This document shows, in pieces, positions 32,419 through 41,977 of a DNA stretch of 64,000 nt. The stretch comes from Dongia_B soli (GTDB taxonomy: Bacteria; Pseudomonadota; Alphaproteobacteria; Dongiales; Dongiaceae). Under the pieces are notes generated by a model. The model worked only from the letters and a program-made list of their open reading frames with translations, had not been told where the DNA came from and did not search any database. The position numbers and the translations under genes are program-made. Position 1 is the stretch's first letter; each line of letters begins with the position of its first letter. The stretch is from assembly GCF_034044715.1 (NCBI RefSeq), contig NZ_JAXCLW010000001.1, positions 992,001 through 1,056,000 on the forward strand. Reading direction: 5' to 3'.

Positions 32419-33177
32419 TCAACGCATATGGACAAAAGTGGAGTAATAGAGCAGCGTGCCGCGGCTGTTGAAGCCGCGGGCGTGCACGGCTTGATCGAGG
32501 AACGGATCGACGATCGTAACGGTAAAGGCCCGCGCGGCCTTATCCGTCTTATAGTCCAGCACCAGCCAGGTCTTGGCGGTTTGCCAGGACCGGGTTTCAT
32601 AGGTGCGAAGACTGTCGCGGCGTTGCTGGCGGGGACCGGCCGGCGCGCCGTAAGTGGCGACAAGCTCGCCCAGCATGTGTTGCAGCATATCCTGCGGCCA
32701 GCTCGACTGGGCGAAGAGCAGGCGATAGGCACCATTGATCGATGCGAAATAGTATTTGCTCTCCTTGGCGGTCCTGCCGTCTCGAGCTGGCGGCAATGAT
32801 GACCACCAGGAGACATTGCTGGGATCGGGGCGGAAGATGTTGCAGCGGATGATATTGGCGGCGCGTTCGTCCGGCATCTGCCGCATGGTGCCGAGTTCGG
32901 TCGAGCGCCGCAATTCCGGATCGCCGGAACAGAGGACGCGCGCCTTCGGATATTTCACCCTGTCAATAAGCGGCAGGGATTTGAACTCATCGAGGCTCAT
33001 GCCGAGTTTATAGCCGGCGAGGTCGACGGGCGATGCCTGATCGAGCGGCAGGCTCTGTCCTGGCGATGGTATTGCGGGAGGTGCCGCTTGGGCTATGGCG
33101 GAGCCACTCGGATTCAGCGCCAGCGACAGCAACGACAAGAGGCCGGCAAGGTATGGCCGGCGCGCAGCAGCAAACAT
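32419..33177 (-). CDS. Secreted protein of unknown function at the end of the fad operon
   Basis: A 252-residue protein with an N-terminal signal peptide (hydrophobic core YLAGLLSLLSLALN, cleavage after AIAQA). The mature part has several Trp and Cys residues, including IIRCNIFRPDPSNVSWW. No family is recognised. I place the start at ATG 33177, directly before the signal peptide; the open frame upstream to 33375 overlaps fadE and is not supported. It begins 14 bases after the fadE stop, so it is most likely the last gene of the beta-oxidation operon. A periplasmic role linked to fatty-acid uptake is conceivable but not shown. Confidence 0.7.
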   Translation of the reverse strand: MFAAARRPYLAGLLSLLSLALNPSGSAIAQAAPPAIPSPGQSLPLDQASPVDLAGYKLGMSLDEFKSLPLIDRVKYPKARVLCSGDPELRRSTELGTMRQMPDERAANIIRCNIFRPDPSNVSWWSSLPPARDGRTAKESKYYFASINGAYRLLFAQSSWPQDMLQHMLGELVATYGAPAGPRQQRRDSLRTYETRSWQTAKTWLVLDYKTDKAARAFTVTIVDPFLDQAVHARGFNSRGTLLYYSTFVHMR

Positions 33178-33191
33178 CGGTGGAGCCGGTT

Positions 33192-34976
33192 TCAGAAATA
33201 ATCGTCCGGAACGGCCATCATCGCGTTCTTGCCTGAGGTCATGGTGGTGAAAAGCAGATTTGTCTCCGGAATGACCTTGGTCATGAAGAAGCGGGCGCCG
33301 GCAAGTTTGGCCTGGTAGAAGGCGTGCTCTTCGCTCTCCTGCCTCGACAGCGCAACCTCCGCCATGCGGCACCACATGTAACCCAGCGCCACCAAGGCGA
33401 AGAGACGGAGATAATCATGCGCGGCGGCACCGGCTTCCTCCGGATCCCTCAAGCCGGCCTGGGCCAGCCAGGCGGTGGCTTGCTGCAATTTCGCCACCGC
33501 CTTCATCAAAGGCAGTGCGAATTCCGCCAAGGCCGGATTGGCAGTGGCGGTTTCCAGATAGGCCGTGACCGGATGGAAGAAACGGCGCAGCAGGCGGCCG
33601 GTGCCGACCGATAATTTTCGCCCTACCAGATCCAAAGCCTGGATGCCGTTGGTACCTTCATAGATCTCCGTGATGCGGGCATCGCGGATCAGCTGCTCCA
33701 TGCCCCAATCGCGGATATAGCCGTGGCCGCCAAAAACCTGCACGCCCAAATTGGCGGCTAGGGAGCCGTGATCGGTCAGATACGCTTTCACGATCGGCGT
33801 CAGCAAAGCGACGAGGTCGTCCGCCGCCTGGCGGCGTTCAGCTTCGGGATGATGGGCGGCGATATCCAACTCGATGCCGGCCCAATAGGCCAGGGCGCGA
33901 CAGGCCTCGGTGATCGAGCGCTGGGTGAGCAGCATGCGCCGCACGTCAGGATGCACGACAATCGGATCGGCCGGCTTGTCGGGCGCTTTGACGCCGCCGA
34001 GGCTGCGCATCTGCAGGCGCTCCTTGGCATAGGTGACGGCCCCTTGATAAGCGGCTTCGGCGACGCCGAGCCCCTGGATGCCGACGGCGAGACGGGCGAA
34101 GTTCATCATGGTGAACATCGCCGACATGCCCTTGTGCTTCTGGCCGACGAGCCAGGCCCGGGCGCCGTCGAAATTCATGACGCAGGTGGCCGAAGCCTTG
34201 ATCCCCATCTTCTTTTCGATTGCGCCGCAGACCAGCTTGTTGCGCGCACCGATATTGCCGGCCGCATCGGGCAGGAATTTCGGGCAGACGAACAGGGAGA
34301 TGCCGCGAATGCCAGCCGGTGCATCGGCCAGGCGCGCCAGCACCAGATGCACGATATTCTCGGTGAGATCATGCTCGCCGGCTGAGATGAAGATCTTGGT
34401 GCCGGTGATGTGGTAGCTGCCATCGGCCTGCGGTTCCGCCCGCGTCTTGATGAGGCCGAGATCGGTGCCGCATTGCGGCTCGGTGAGGCACATCGTGCCG
34501 GACCATTTGCCACTGACCAGCTTCGGCAGATAGAGCTTCTTCTGATCCTCGGTGCCGTGCAGATACAAGGCGTTATAGGCGCCGTTGCTGAGGCCCGGAT
34601 ACATGCCGAAGGAGAGATTGGCGGAACAGACCATCTCCTCGACGGCGAAATTGATCACCTTCGGCAAGCCCTGGCCGCCATAGGCCGGATCGCAGGGCAG
34701 GCCGATCCAGCCCGCTTCGGCGAATTTGTCATAAGCTTCCTTGAAGCCTTTCGGCGTCGTCACCTTGCCGTCGTCGAAATGGCACCCTTCCTCATCGCCC
34801 GGCTGATTGAGCGGCTGCAATTCGCTGCTGCAGAACTTCGCGGCTTCTTCAAGAATCGCATCCACCACATCCGGGGTCGCATCGGCGAAGCCCGGCAGGT
34901 TGCTGAATTTGTCGATCTGCAGCACCTCGTTCAGCACGAAACGGATATCGCGCAAGGGCGCTTCATAAGCAGGCAT
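33192..34976 (-). CDS. Acyl-CoA dehydrogenase with extended C-terminal domain
   Basis: A 594-residue flavoprotein that introduces the first double bond in fatty acyl-CoA. It shows the middle-domain FAD motifs MCLTEPQCGTDLG and KIFISAGEHD, and the catalytic-base region YEGTNGIQALDLVGRKL. Ordinary acyl-CoA dehydrogenases are about 380 residues; the extra 170 residues at the C-terminus define the longer family with an acyl-CoA dehydrogenase C-terminal domain. It follows fadB by 40 bases in the same direction. Electron acceptor would be electron-transfer flavoprotein, not encoded here. Confidence 0.9.
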   Translation of the reverse strand: MPAYEAPLRDIRFVLNEVLQIDKFSNLPGFADATPDVVDAILEEAAKFCSSELQPLNQPGDEEGCHFDDGKVTTPKGFKEAYDKFAEAGWIGLPCDPAYGGQGLPKVINFAVEEMVCSANLSFGMYPGLSNGAYNALYLHGTEDQKKLYLPKLVSGKWSGTMCLTEPQCGTDLGLIKTRAEPQADGSYHITGTKIFISAGEHDLTENIVHLVLARLADAPAGIRGISLFVCPKFLPDAAGNIGARNKLVCGAIEKKMGIKASATCVMNFDGARAWLVGQKHKGMSAMFTMMNFARLAVGIQGLGVAEAAYQGAVTYAKERLQMRSLGGVKAPDKPADPIVVHPDVRRMLLTQRSITEACRALAYWAGIELDIAAHHPEAERRQAADDLVALLTPIVKAYLTDHGSLAANLGVQVFGGHGYIRDWGMEQLIRDARITEIYEGTNGIQALDLVGRKLSVGTGRLLRRFFHPVTAYLETATANPALAEFALPLMKAVAKLQQATAWLAQAGLRDPEEAGAAAHDYLRLFALVALGYMWCRMAEVALSRQESEEHAFYQAKLAGARFFMTKVIPETNLLFTTMTSGKNAMMAVPDDYF

Positions 34977-35016
34977 TCAAGTGCTCCCTCAATTTCGCAA
35001 AGTCAGTTCCGCACGA

Positions 35017-37368
35017 TCAGTTGCGAAGTGGCTTGCCGGTGCTGAGCATATGCTCCATCCGCGCAAGCGTAGGCTCGCTCCGCAGCAATTTCATGAAGCC
35101 CTGCTTGGCAAGCTTATTTATCTGATCCTCGCCGATCATCTCGGTCATGTCGGTGGCACCACCGGTCAGGGCCTCGGCCAAGGTCAGCGAGACGGCGCGG
35201 TCATGGGCCAGTGCCTTGCCCTGGGCGACGAAGCCATCCACCGCCAAGGTCAGCGCCGTCTTGCCGCTGGGGCCGGGCAGGCGCAGCTCCGCCGGCTTCG
35301 GCGGCTGATGGCCGGCGGCCACCAATGCCAGCGCCTTCGCCTTGGCATCGGCCAGCAGGCGGTCGCGGTTCATGGTGATGCCGTCATCGCGGCGGAGGAA
35401 GCGCAACTGCTTCGCTTCGGCTGCCGATTTCGCCACCTTCGCCAATGAAATGGTCTCGAAAGCCTGCGCCACTGGTGGCATCGGTCCCTTCGGCTCTTTC
35501 GCACTTTGCGGCTGATAGCGAATCAGCATTTCCGCGCAGCCGCCCCAGCCGGGAATGAGCCCGACGCCGACTTCGACCAGGCCGATATAGGTTTCCGAAT
35601 GGGCCTGGATCGCCGCGCAATGCAACAGCACCTCGCAGCCGCCGCCCAGCGCCATGCCGCTGGGTGCGCCTACCACCGGGAAGGGCGCGTATTTGATTGC
35701 TTTGTAAACGGCGATGCCTTGGCCGATCAGATCGTCGATCATCGGCCACATGGCGATATTGGCGGCAAAGAGGGCGAGGCCGATATTGGCGCCGACGGAG
35801 AAGTTATCCGCCTCGTTATGCAGCACCAGCGCCTTCATGTTCTTGCCGACATGATCCAGCGACTGCTTCATCAAGGTCAGCGTGTCCGGATCGATGGCGT
35901 TCATCTTGCTGTGAAATTCCAGACAGGCAACGCCATCGCCGATATCCCACAGGCTGGCCGAGCCGTTCTTCAGGATCGGCTTGCTGGCGAGCTTGATGTC
36001 GCGCAGCAGCAGCACGCCTTCCGGTCGTTCCACCGGGCGATAGCTGCCATCGAGGCCGAGATACTGCAGCCGGCCATTTTCCACCTTGTAGAAACTGCCG
36101 GCCTTCGCCGCCATGGCCAGGAAATCCGGCACCGGGCGGTTCTCCTTGCGCAGGGCTTCGGCAAGCCAGGCAGCGCCCAGCTCGTCGATCATCTCGAAGG
36201 GGCCGCGCTTGAAATTGAAGCCGGTGCGGATCGCCTGATCGACGGCAACGATGTCATCGGCGATCGTCGGCACCAGGGAGGCGGCATAGCTCAGCATGCC
36301 TGACAGCACGCGCCAGGCATATTGGCCGCCGGCATCCGGATGGGTGACGAGGACACGCAAGCCACCCTTGGCCGCATCTGCGGAATCAAGCCGGGCAGCG
36401 GTTGAGGGAGCGTAAGCACCGGTCCTGAGGTCGACCGATTCCTTGACCTTTTTTCCGCCCTCGGTATTGAGCCGGTAGAAGCCGCCTTTGCCTTTGCGGC
36501 CGGTATAGCCCTCGGCAATCATCTTGGTGAGGAGCGGGAAATCGCGGCGGATCGACAGATACGGGTCGCCTGCCGGCAAAGAGGCCGCGAGTGAGGCATC
36601 GACATGTGGCATAAGATCGAGGCCAACGAGATCGAGCAAAGCGAAGATGCCGGTCTTGGGCGCGCCGATCGGCCGGCCCATGATGGCATCGGCCATCTCC
36701 ACCGTGAGGCCGAGATCAAGGGCATGGATGATCGCGGCCTGCATCCAATAGACCCCGATGCGGTTGGCGACGAAGCCGGGCGTATCTTTCCCGCGCACGA
36801 TCATCTTGCCAAGCGCGATATCGCCGAAAGCCGCGATGCGCTCGATCTGGGCGGAATCGGTCTTCGGTCCCCCGACCACTTCAAGAAGGCGCATGTAGCG
36901 CGGCGGATTGAAGAAATGGGTGATGCAGAAGTCGCGGGCGAAAGCCTCCGGCAGGTCCTCGGTCAATTGTGCCAGCGGAATGGTCGAGGTATTCGATGAG
37001 ACGATCGAGCCCGGCTGGCGCTTGTCCATGAGCTTGCGGTAGAGCGCTTGCTTGATCTCGATCTTCTCGATCACCGCTTCGACGATCCAATCGACCTCGG
37101 CAAGCTTGTCAAGGTCGTCATCGATATTGCCGGGCGTTATCAGCTTCGCCGCGGCGCTGGACATGAGCGGGGCGGGATCGGCTTTCAGCAATTTGGCGAT
37201 GGCGCCTTCGGCAATGGCATTCCGGTTGGCCGCATCCTTCGGCACGATATCCAGCAACAGAACCGGGATGCCGGCATTGGCGATCTGGGCGGCGATGCCG
37301 CTGCCCATCACGCCGGCGCCGATCACGCAGGCCTTGCGGATCGGCGCTCCGGTTGTCGTTGCGGCCAT
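35017..37368 (-). CDS. fadB: 3-hydroxyacyl-CoA dehydrogenase / enoyl-CoA hydratase, HAD-first type
   Basis: A 783-residue bifunctional beta-oxidation enzyme. The N-terminal half is hydroxyacyl-CoA dehydrogenase (NAD loop GAGVMGSGIAAQIA at about residues 12-25, then DFCITHFFNPPRYM), and the C-terminal part is crotonase/enoyl-CoA hydratase (about 480-720; GMALGGGCEVLLHC and VEVGVGLIPGWGG with the catalytic Glu). Domain order is the reverse of E. coli FadB, as in FadN-type proteins. ATG 37368 overlaps the thiolase stop by one base (TGATG), so they are coupled; the frame to 37416 starts inside the thiolase gene. Symbol by role. Confidence 0.9.
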   Translation of the reverse strand: MAATTTGAPIRKACVIGAGVMGSGIAAQIANAGIPVLLLDIVPKDAANRNAIAEGAIAKLLKADPAPLMSSAAAKLITPGNIDDDLDKLAEVDWIVEAVIEKIEIKQALYRKLMDKRQPGSIVSSNTSTIPLAQLTEDLPEAFARDFCITHFFNPPRYMRLLEVVGGPKTDSAQIERIAAFGDIALGKMIVRGKDTPGFVANRIGVYWMQAAIIHALDLGLTVEMADAIMGRPIGAPKTGIFALLDLVGLDLMPHVDASLAASLPAGDPYLSIRRDFPLLTKMIAEGYTGRKGKGGFYRLNTEGGKKVKESVDLRTGAYAPSTAARLDSADAAKGGLRVLVTHPDAGGQYAWRVLSGMLSYAASLVPTIADDIVAVDQAIRTGFNFKRGPFEMIDELGAAWLAEALRKENRPVPDFLAMAAKAGSFYKVENGRLQYLGLDGSYRPVERPEGVLLLRDIKLASKPILKNGSASLWDIGDGVACLEFHSKMNAIDPDTLTLMKQSLDHVGKNMKALVLHNEADNFSVGANIGLALFAANIAMWPMIDDLIGQGIAVYKAIKYAPFPVVGAPSGMALGGGCEVLLHCAAIQAHSETYIGLVEVGVGLIPGWGGCAEMLIRYQPQSAKEPKGPMPPVAQAFETISLAKVAKSAAEAKQLRFLRRDDGITMNRDRLLADAKAKALALVAAGHQPPKPAELRLPGPSGKTALTLAVDGFVAQGKALAHDRAVSLTLAEALTGGATDMTEMIGEDQINKLAKQGFMKLLRSEPTLARMEHMLSTGKPLRN

Positions 37369-38504
37369 CAAACCGCCTCCAGGATGGTGGTGATGCCTTG
37401 GCCGCCGCCGATGCATTGGGTCGAGAGCGAGAATTGCTTGCCCTCGCGCTTCAGCAAGGCCGCAGCCTTGCCGGTGATGCGGGCACCCGTGGCGCCCAGC
37501 GGATGGCCGAGTGCAATGGCGCCGCCATCGAGATTCATCTTGTTGGGATCGATCTCAAGATCGCGCATGCAGGCCAAGGCTTGGGACGCGAAGGCCTCGT
37601 TGAGTTCGATGATGTCGATATCCTTGATGGTGAGGCCGGCTCGTTTCAGCGCCTTCCGCGTCGCCGCGACCGGGCCGATTCCCATGATCTCCGGTGCGCA
37701 GCCGGCGACACCGATGGCGCGGATCTTGGCGAGGACCGGCAGGCCGTGTGCCTTGGCATAGTCAGCCGAGGTGACGAGGCAGGCGGAAGCGCCATCCGTC
37801 AGGGGCGAGGAGGTGCCGGCGGTGACGCTGCCATTCTGGTCGAAGGCGGGCTTCAGCCCGGCCAGCGCTTCCAATGTGGTTTCGTCGCGGATGCAGCCAT
37901 CGATGCTGACGGTCTCATTGCCCACTTTGACCGGAATGATCTCGTCAGCGAGCCTGCCGCCCTGGCGTGCCGCACTGGCCTTGCGGTGACTGCTGAGCGC
38001 CAGCTCTTCCTGTTCGCGACGGTCGAGCTTGTATTTTTTGGCGACATTCTCCGCCGTCTCGCCCATCGAGATATAGGCGGCCGGCAGGCGCTCCGTCAGT
38101 GCCGGATTGGGCAGCGGATTGAAGCCCATCATCGGCACGCGCGACATCGATTCGATACCTGCGCAGATAAATACATCGCCGGCGCCCAGGGCGATCGCGC
38201 CGGCCGCCGAATGGATGCCTTGCATGGAGGAGCCGCAGAATCGGTTGATGGTAGCGCCGGCTACGGATTGCGGCAGATCGGCGATGAAGCCGATGAGCCG
38301 CGCTACGTTCAATCCCTGTTCACCCTCCGGAAAGGCGCAACCGACCAGCAGGTCTTCGACATCCTTCACATCGATTCCGGTCTTGTCGATCAGGCCGCGA
38401 ATCACTGCGCCGGCCATATCATCCGGCCGCAATTTTGCCAGGGCGCCCTTGCCGGCGAAATGAAAGGGCGAGCGGACATAACCCGCGATCACCGCTTCCG
38501 TCAT
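37368..38504 (-). CDS. fadA: Acetyl-CoA C-acyltransferase (3-ketoacyl-CoA thiolase)
   Basis: A 378-residue thiolase that cleaves 3-ketoacyl-CoA with CoA to give acetyl-CoA and a shortened acyl-CoA. The nucleophilic Cys is in NRFCGSSMQGIH (about 87), the catalytic His in GHPLGATG, and the second Cys in QCIGGGQGI near the C-terminus. Length is typical. It starts at 38504, overlapping the fadD stop by four bases (ATGA), and its own stop overlaps fadB. The tight coupling implies balanced synthesis of the enzyme set. Confidence 0.93.
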   Translation of the reverse strand: MTEAVIAGYVRSPFHFAGKGALAKLRPDDMAGAVIRGLIDKTGIDVKDVEDLLVGCAFPEGEQGLNVARLIGFIADLPQSVAGATINRFCGSSMQGIHSAAGAIALGAGDVFICAGIESMSRVPMMGFNPLPNPALTERLPAAYISMGETAENVAKKYKLDRREQEELALSSHRKASAARQGGRLADEIIPVKVGNETVSIDGCIRDETTLEALAGLKPAFDQNGSVTAGTSSPLTDGASACLVTSADYAKAHGLPVLAKIRAIGVAGCAPEIMGIGPVAATRKALKRAGLTIKDIDIIELNEAFASQALACMRDLEIDPNKMNLDGGAIALGHPLGATGARITGKAAALLKREGKQFSLSTQCIGGGQGITTILEAV

Positions 38505-40243
38505 GATGTCGTCTCCTTATTCTGGTCTGGGTCAGCCGCACCAGCCGGCTGGCTCTTGGCGTTCTCTTCCTCGATCAGCACTTTCTTCTGGATCTTGCCG
38601 ATCACGGTTTTCGGCAGTTCGGCGCGGAATTCGATCAGCTTCGGCATTTCGATTTTCGACAGCCGATGGCTGAGGAATTCCTGCAGGACCTCGGCGGTCA
38701 AATGCTGCCCTGTCTTCAAGGACACAAAGGCTTTAACGGTCTGGCCGCGATAGTGATCGCCGACGCCGATCACGGCGCATTCCTTCACCGCCGGATGCTG
38801 ATAGATCGCTTCTTCGACGACGCGCGGATAGACCTTATAGCCGCTGGCATTGATCATTTCCTTTAGCCGGTCGGTGATGAAGACGAAGCCTTCCTCATCG
38901 ATATGGCCGACATCGCCGGTATGCAGGAGGCCGTCGGTAATGACCTCATCGGTCGCCTCGGGGCGGTTCCAGTAACCCAGCATCACCTGGGGGCCGCGAA
39001 AGCAAATCTCGCCGACCTCGCCCGGTTTCACCGGCGTCCGCCGATCGTCGAGCGAAACGATCACGCAATCGGTCAGTGGCAATGGCAGGCCGATCGACCC
39101 GGTTTTGCCGGGGCGGTGCACCGGGTTGCAGCAGGTCACCGGGGAGGCTTCGGAGAGGCCATAGCCCTCCACCACGCGGGCGCCGGTCTTCGCCTCGAAA
39201 GCCCTGCGCACCTCCAGGGGCAGAGGGGCACCGCCAGAAATGCAGAATTCCAGCGAGCGCAAATCGTAATCGCCGAGGTCGCTGCGATTCAGCAAGGCGG
39301 TCAGCAAGGTCGGCACGGCCGGCATGGCGGTCGGCCGCTTCTTGTCGATGGTGCTGAGCAGGCGCTTGGCGTCGAAACGCGGCAGCAGGATCATCAGGCC
39401 GCCGATGGTCAGGCACCAATTCATCACGCAGGTCATGGCAAAAGCATGGAACAGCGGCAAAACGCCGATCACACGGGCGCTCTCATTGCTGACATTGGCG
39501 AACCAGGCGCGGCACTGCAGAGCATTCACATAGACATTCGCATGGCTCAGTGCCGCACCTTTCGGCACCCCGGTGGTGCCGCCGGTATATTGCAACAGCG
39601 CGATATCCTCCAGAGGATCGATGACCGGCGGCAGATAAGCGCCGTCATTATCGATCAGATCGGCATAGGCGATGTGCCGCTCGTCGCGCCGGATGTGGGC
39701 AAGATCCCGGAACATGGCGATCGGCACCAGCAAATTCTTCGGAAAGGGCAGGCTGTCGGCGAAGGGACAGAGGATGAGCGCCCGCAGCCGGCTTCTGCCC
39801 AGCAGGACTTCCAGCTTGTCAGCCAGCGAATGCAGATCCAGCGTCACCATCATGTCGGTCTGCGAATCGGCGATCTGATGTTCGACCTCGCGTTCGACAT
39901 AAAGCGGGTTGAAGTTGACCACTGTCGCGCCGCATTTCAGCGCCGCATAATAAAAGATGACATAATAAGGACAGTTGGGCAGGAAGAGGCCGAGCCGCAT
40001 GCCGGCCTGCAAGCCGCGTTGCTGCAATCCCTTCGCGGCGCGGTCGGAGAGGGATTTGATCTCGGCATAGGTGAATTGGCGGTCGAGAAAGTCGATGCAG
40101 GGGCGCGTGCCGAAACGCGCGGCGGCATCATCCAGCAGGTGATAGAGCGGTCGCGGCTCGATTGGCGTTGCCCAATCGAGGTTGGGCGGATAAGCCGTCA
40201 GCCAAGGCCGCGCCGTCAGGTCCTGCCGCACTGCCATTGACAT
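38501..40243 (-). CDS. fadD: Long-chain fatty-acid-CoA ligase
   Basis: A 580-residue AMP-forming ligase that activates fatty acids with ATP and CoA. The AMP-binding motif is YTGGTTGVPKGA, with GYGLSEASPV as the second and TGDVGHIDEEGFVFITDRLKEMI as the hinge region; a catalytic Lys lies in VIGKIQKK near the C-terminus. ATG 40243 is chosen because GAGGAGG lies upstream; in-frame ATGs at 40273 and 40348 are less plausible. It is the first gene of the five-gene beta-oxidation operon, whose promoter must lie in 40244-40590. Confidence 0.93.
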   Translation of the reverse strand: MSMAVRQDLTARPWLTAYPPNLDWATPIEPRPLYHLLDDAAARFGTRPCIDFLDRQFTYAEIKSLSDRAAKGLQQRGLQAGMRLGLFLPNCPYYVIFYYAALKCGATVVNFNPLYVEREVEHQIADSQTDMMVTLDLHSLADKLEVLLGRSRLRALILCPFADSLPFPKNLLVPIAMFRDLAHIRRDERHIAYADLIDNDGAYLPPVIDPLEDIALLQYTGGTTGVPKGAALSHANVYVNALQCRAWFANVSNESARVIGVLPLFHAFAMTCVMNWCLTIGGLMILLPRFDAKRLLSTIDKKRPTAMPAVPTLLTALLNRSDLGDYDLRSLEFCISGGAPLPLEVRRAFEAKTGARVVEGYGLSEASPVTCCNPVHRPGKTGSIGLPLPLTDCVIVSLDDRRTPVKPGEVGEICFRGPQVMLGYWNRPEATDEVITDGLLHTGDVGHIDEEGFVFITDRLKEMINASGYKVYPRVVEEAIYQHPAVKECAVIGVGDHYRGQTVKAFVSLKTGQHLTAEVLQEFLSHRLSKIEMPKLIEFRAELPKTVIGKIQKKVLIEEENAKSQPAGAADPDQNKETTS

Positions 40244-40590
40244 AGGTAGAACGGCCTCCTCGCTTAGGACCATCCGGCTATCGCCGTTGCAACGGATCGT
40301 CCCATTCTTCGCGCCGCTGTGCAAATGTTTGGTTAAAGGCGGCGTCATTTTTTTCGCCCGTCAGCTATATAACTTTGATCCAGGCCGTTTTTTTTTCAAG
40401 ATGGCGGTAGTGCCGACGGACGCCATAACAAACAGGCCAATTCCATGACGTTTCGCCTATGTCATGTGCTGCCCAAGAGGCCGTATCGTGTTTCCCTCGG
40501 CGTGGGCTGACTAGGCCCCGGCACTTAAACCGCTTGCTCGGCGCGGTGGAGCCGTTTCATGATCGATGATCTGTCGGGGGAGATAATAAG

Positions 40591-41118
40591 ATGTCCGTTA
40601 CACGATGCGGCACCAGGCTGTCGCGTGCCTTTCTATCCTCTATGGCGTTGTTGCTCGGGATCGCATCGGTTGCGGCGCCGGAAGCGCAGGCGAACGATCA
40701 GATCAAGCGTGGGGAATACCTGGCCCGGATCATGGATTGCGGTGGCTGCCACAATACCGGTGCCTTCACGCCGCAGCCGAATCTGGAAACGCCCCTGGCC
40801 GGTTCGGAGATCGGCTTCGAGGTGCCGGGGCTTGGTGTCTTTTTTCCGCCCAATCTGACGCCGGATCACGAGACCGGCCTTGGCAATTGGAGCAAGGAAG
40901 AGATCATTGCGGCCGTCACCACCGGCGCGCGGCCCGATGGCCGCGAATTGGCGCCGGCCATGCCATGGCGCTCCTATAGCGCCCTTAATACCAAGGATGC
41001 CGCGGCTTTGGTCGCCTATCTGAAATCGCTGACCCCGGTTTCCCATAAGGTGCCGGGACCCTTCGGACCTGACGAAAAGAAAACCGCACCCTATTTCACC
41101 GTCGCCGGCCCGCAATGA
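40591..41118 (+). CDS. Periplasmic c-type cytochrome (class I)
   Basis: A 175-residue protein with a signal peptide (hydrophobic core LSSMALLLGIASVAA, cleavage near residue 34) and a single haem-binding CGGCH at residues 50-54. A methionine in PAMPWRSYSAL is a likely sixth ligand, and KDAAALVAYLKSL is the usual C-terminal helix of class I cytochromes. It shuttles electrons in the periplasm. GGGGGAG precedes the start. It stands alone, divergent from the fad operon and convergent with the next gene, so its redox partner cannot be named. Confidence 0.85.
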   Translation: MSVTRCGTRLSRAFLSSMALLLGIASVAAPEAQANDQIKRGEYLARIMDCGGCHNTGAFTPQPNLETPLAGSEIGFEVPGLGVFFPPNLTPDHETGLGNWSKEEIIAAVTTGARPDGRELAPAMPWRSYSALNTKDAAALVAYLKSLTPVSHKVPGPFGPDEKKTAPYFTVAGPQ

Positions 41119-41144
41119 CCGGTGCAAACCTTATTTCGGCCAGG

Positions 41145-41936
41145 CTACTTGGTGGCGGCTAGCAGCTTTCCCTGCCGCGATTTATCGTGATAAACCAGCA
41201 TGGCGGAGATATCGCGCCATTCCACCATGGCGACCATGCCGCTCTTCTCGGCGATGAAGCGGTATTGCGCCGTCTTGATGGTGGCGGGCCCGATTTCGCC
41301 TGCATAGGTCCATTTGATGAGATCGGCATCGTAGCTCCCGGCGGGCACCGTGACACGGTAGCGGCCGAGATAGCTATAGGTGACATTGAGCGTGCCGTCG
41401 TAATCGACATCGGTCGGATCGTCGATATCGGCGACCTTGACGTGAATTGTGGTGCGGTGGCTGTCGCCCGGCTTGAGGCCGGTCAGGATCAGCGGCTCGC
41501 CCGGGGTGAATTGTGAGACCACTTCTTTGTCGAGATCATATTCCAGGCTGGTGACCAGGCCGCCATCCGCGGTTTTAATGAAGACCGCGCGGCGGTCCTT
41601 GCCGATCCGGTAATCCCAGCTCTCCGGCGTTGCGCCGGCGGTTCTGGCGAACTCATGCGCCTCGTTCTTGGTGCGGCCCTTCTCGTCGCGGATCAGATAA
41701 GAAATCCGTCCCGCCATGCCGGTCACATAGGCCTCGGCCGGCGGCAAAGGCTTTGCCGGCAAGGCATCGCCGATGACCCCCTTGCCCAGAAGCTTCTCAA
41801 TCTCTTGGCGGTCGGCGCTCGGCAGCGTCAGGACCTTGCCGGCTTCCTCCGACCGCGCGGGTGTGGCCAGTGTTAAGCAGCAGATGGCAGCGATCCAAGT
41901 CCAGTTTGCAAGACAATATCGATGGTGGGCGGTCAT
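41145..41936 (-). CDS. Periplasmic protein, DUF3108-like
   Basis: A 263-residue protein with a signal peptide (IAAICCLTLATPARS) and a mature beta-rich domain. The segments LEYDLDKEVVSQFTPGEPLILTGL, then VTYSYLGRYRVTVPAGSYDADLIKWTYAGEIG, resemble DUF3108 proteins, in which a secreted, beta-barrel-like fold carries a conserved VPAGxYxxxxi strand. The function of this family is unknown. A GGAGG lies ten bases before the ATG. Its stop is 26 bases from the stop of the convergent cytochrome gene. The family call is tentative. Confidence 0.6.
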   Translation of the reverse strand: MTAHHRYCLANWTWIAAICCLTLATPARSEEAGKVLTLPSADRQEIEKLLGKGVIGDALPAKPLPPAEAYVTGMAGRISYLIRDEKGRTKNEAHEFARTAGATPESWDYRIGKDRRAVFIKTADGGLVTSLEYDLDKEVVSQFTPGEPLILTGLKPGDSHRTTIHVKVADIDDPTDVDYDGTLNVTYSYLGRYRVTVPAGSYDADLIKWTYAGEIGPATIKTAQYRFIAEKSGMVAMVEWRDISAMLVYHDKSRQGKLLAATK

Positions 41937-41977
41937 ATCATCCTCCGGCTCACGAGACGCTTACTCAAAACGCGCCA

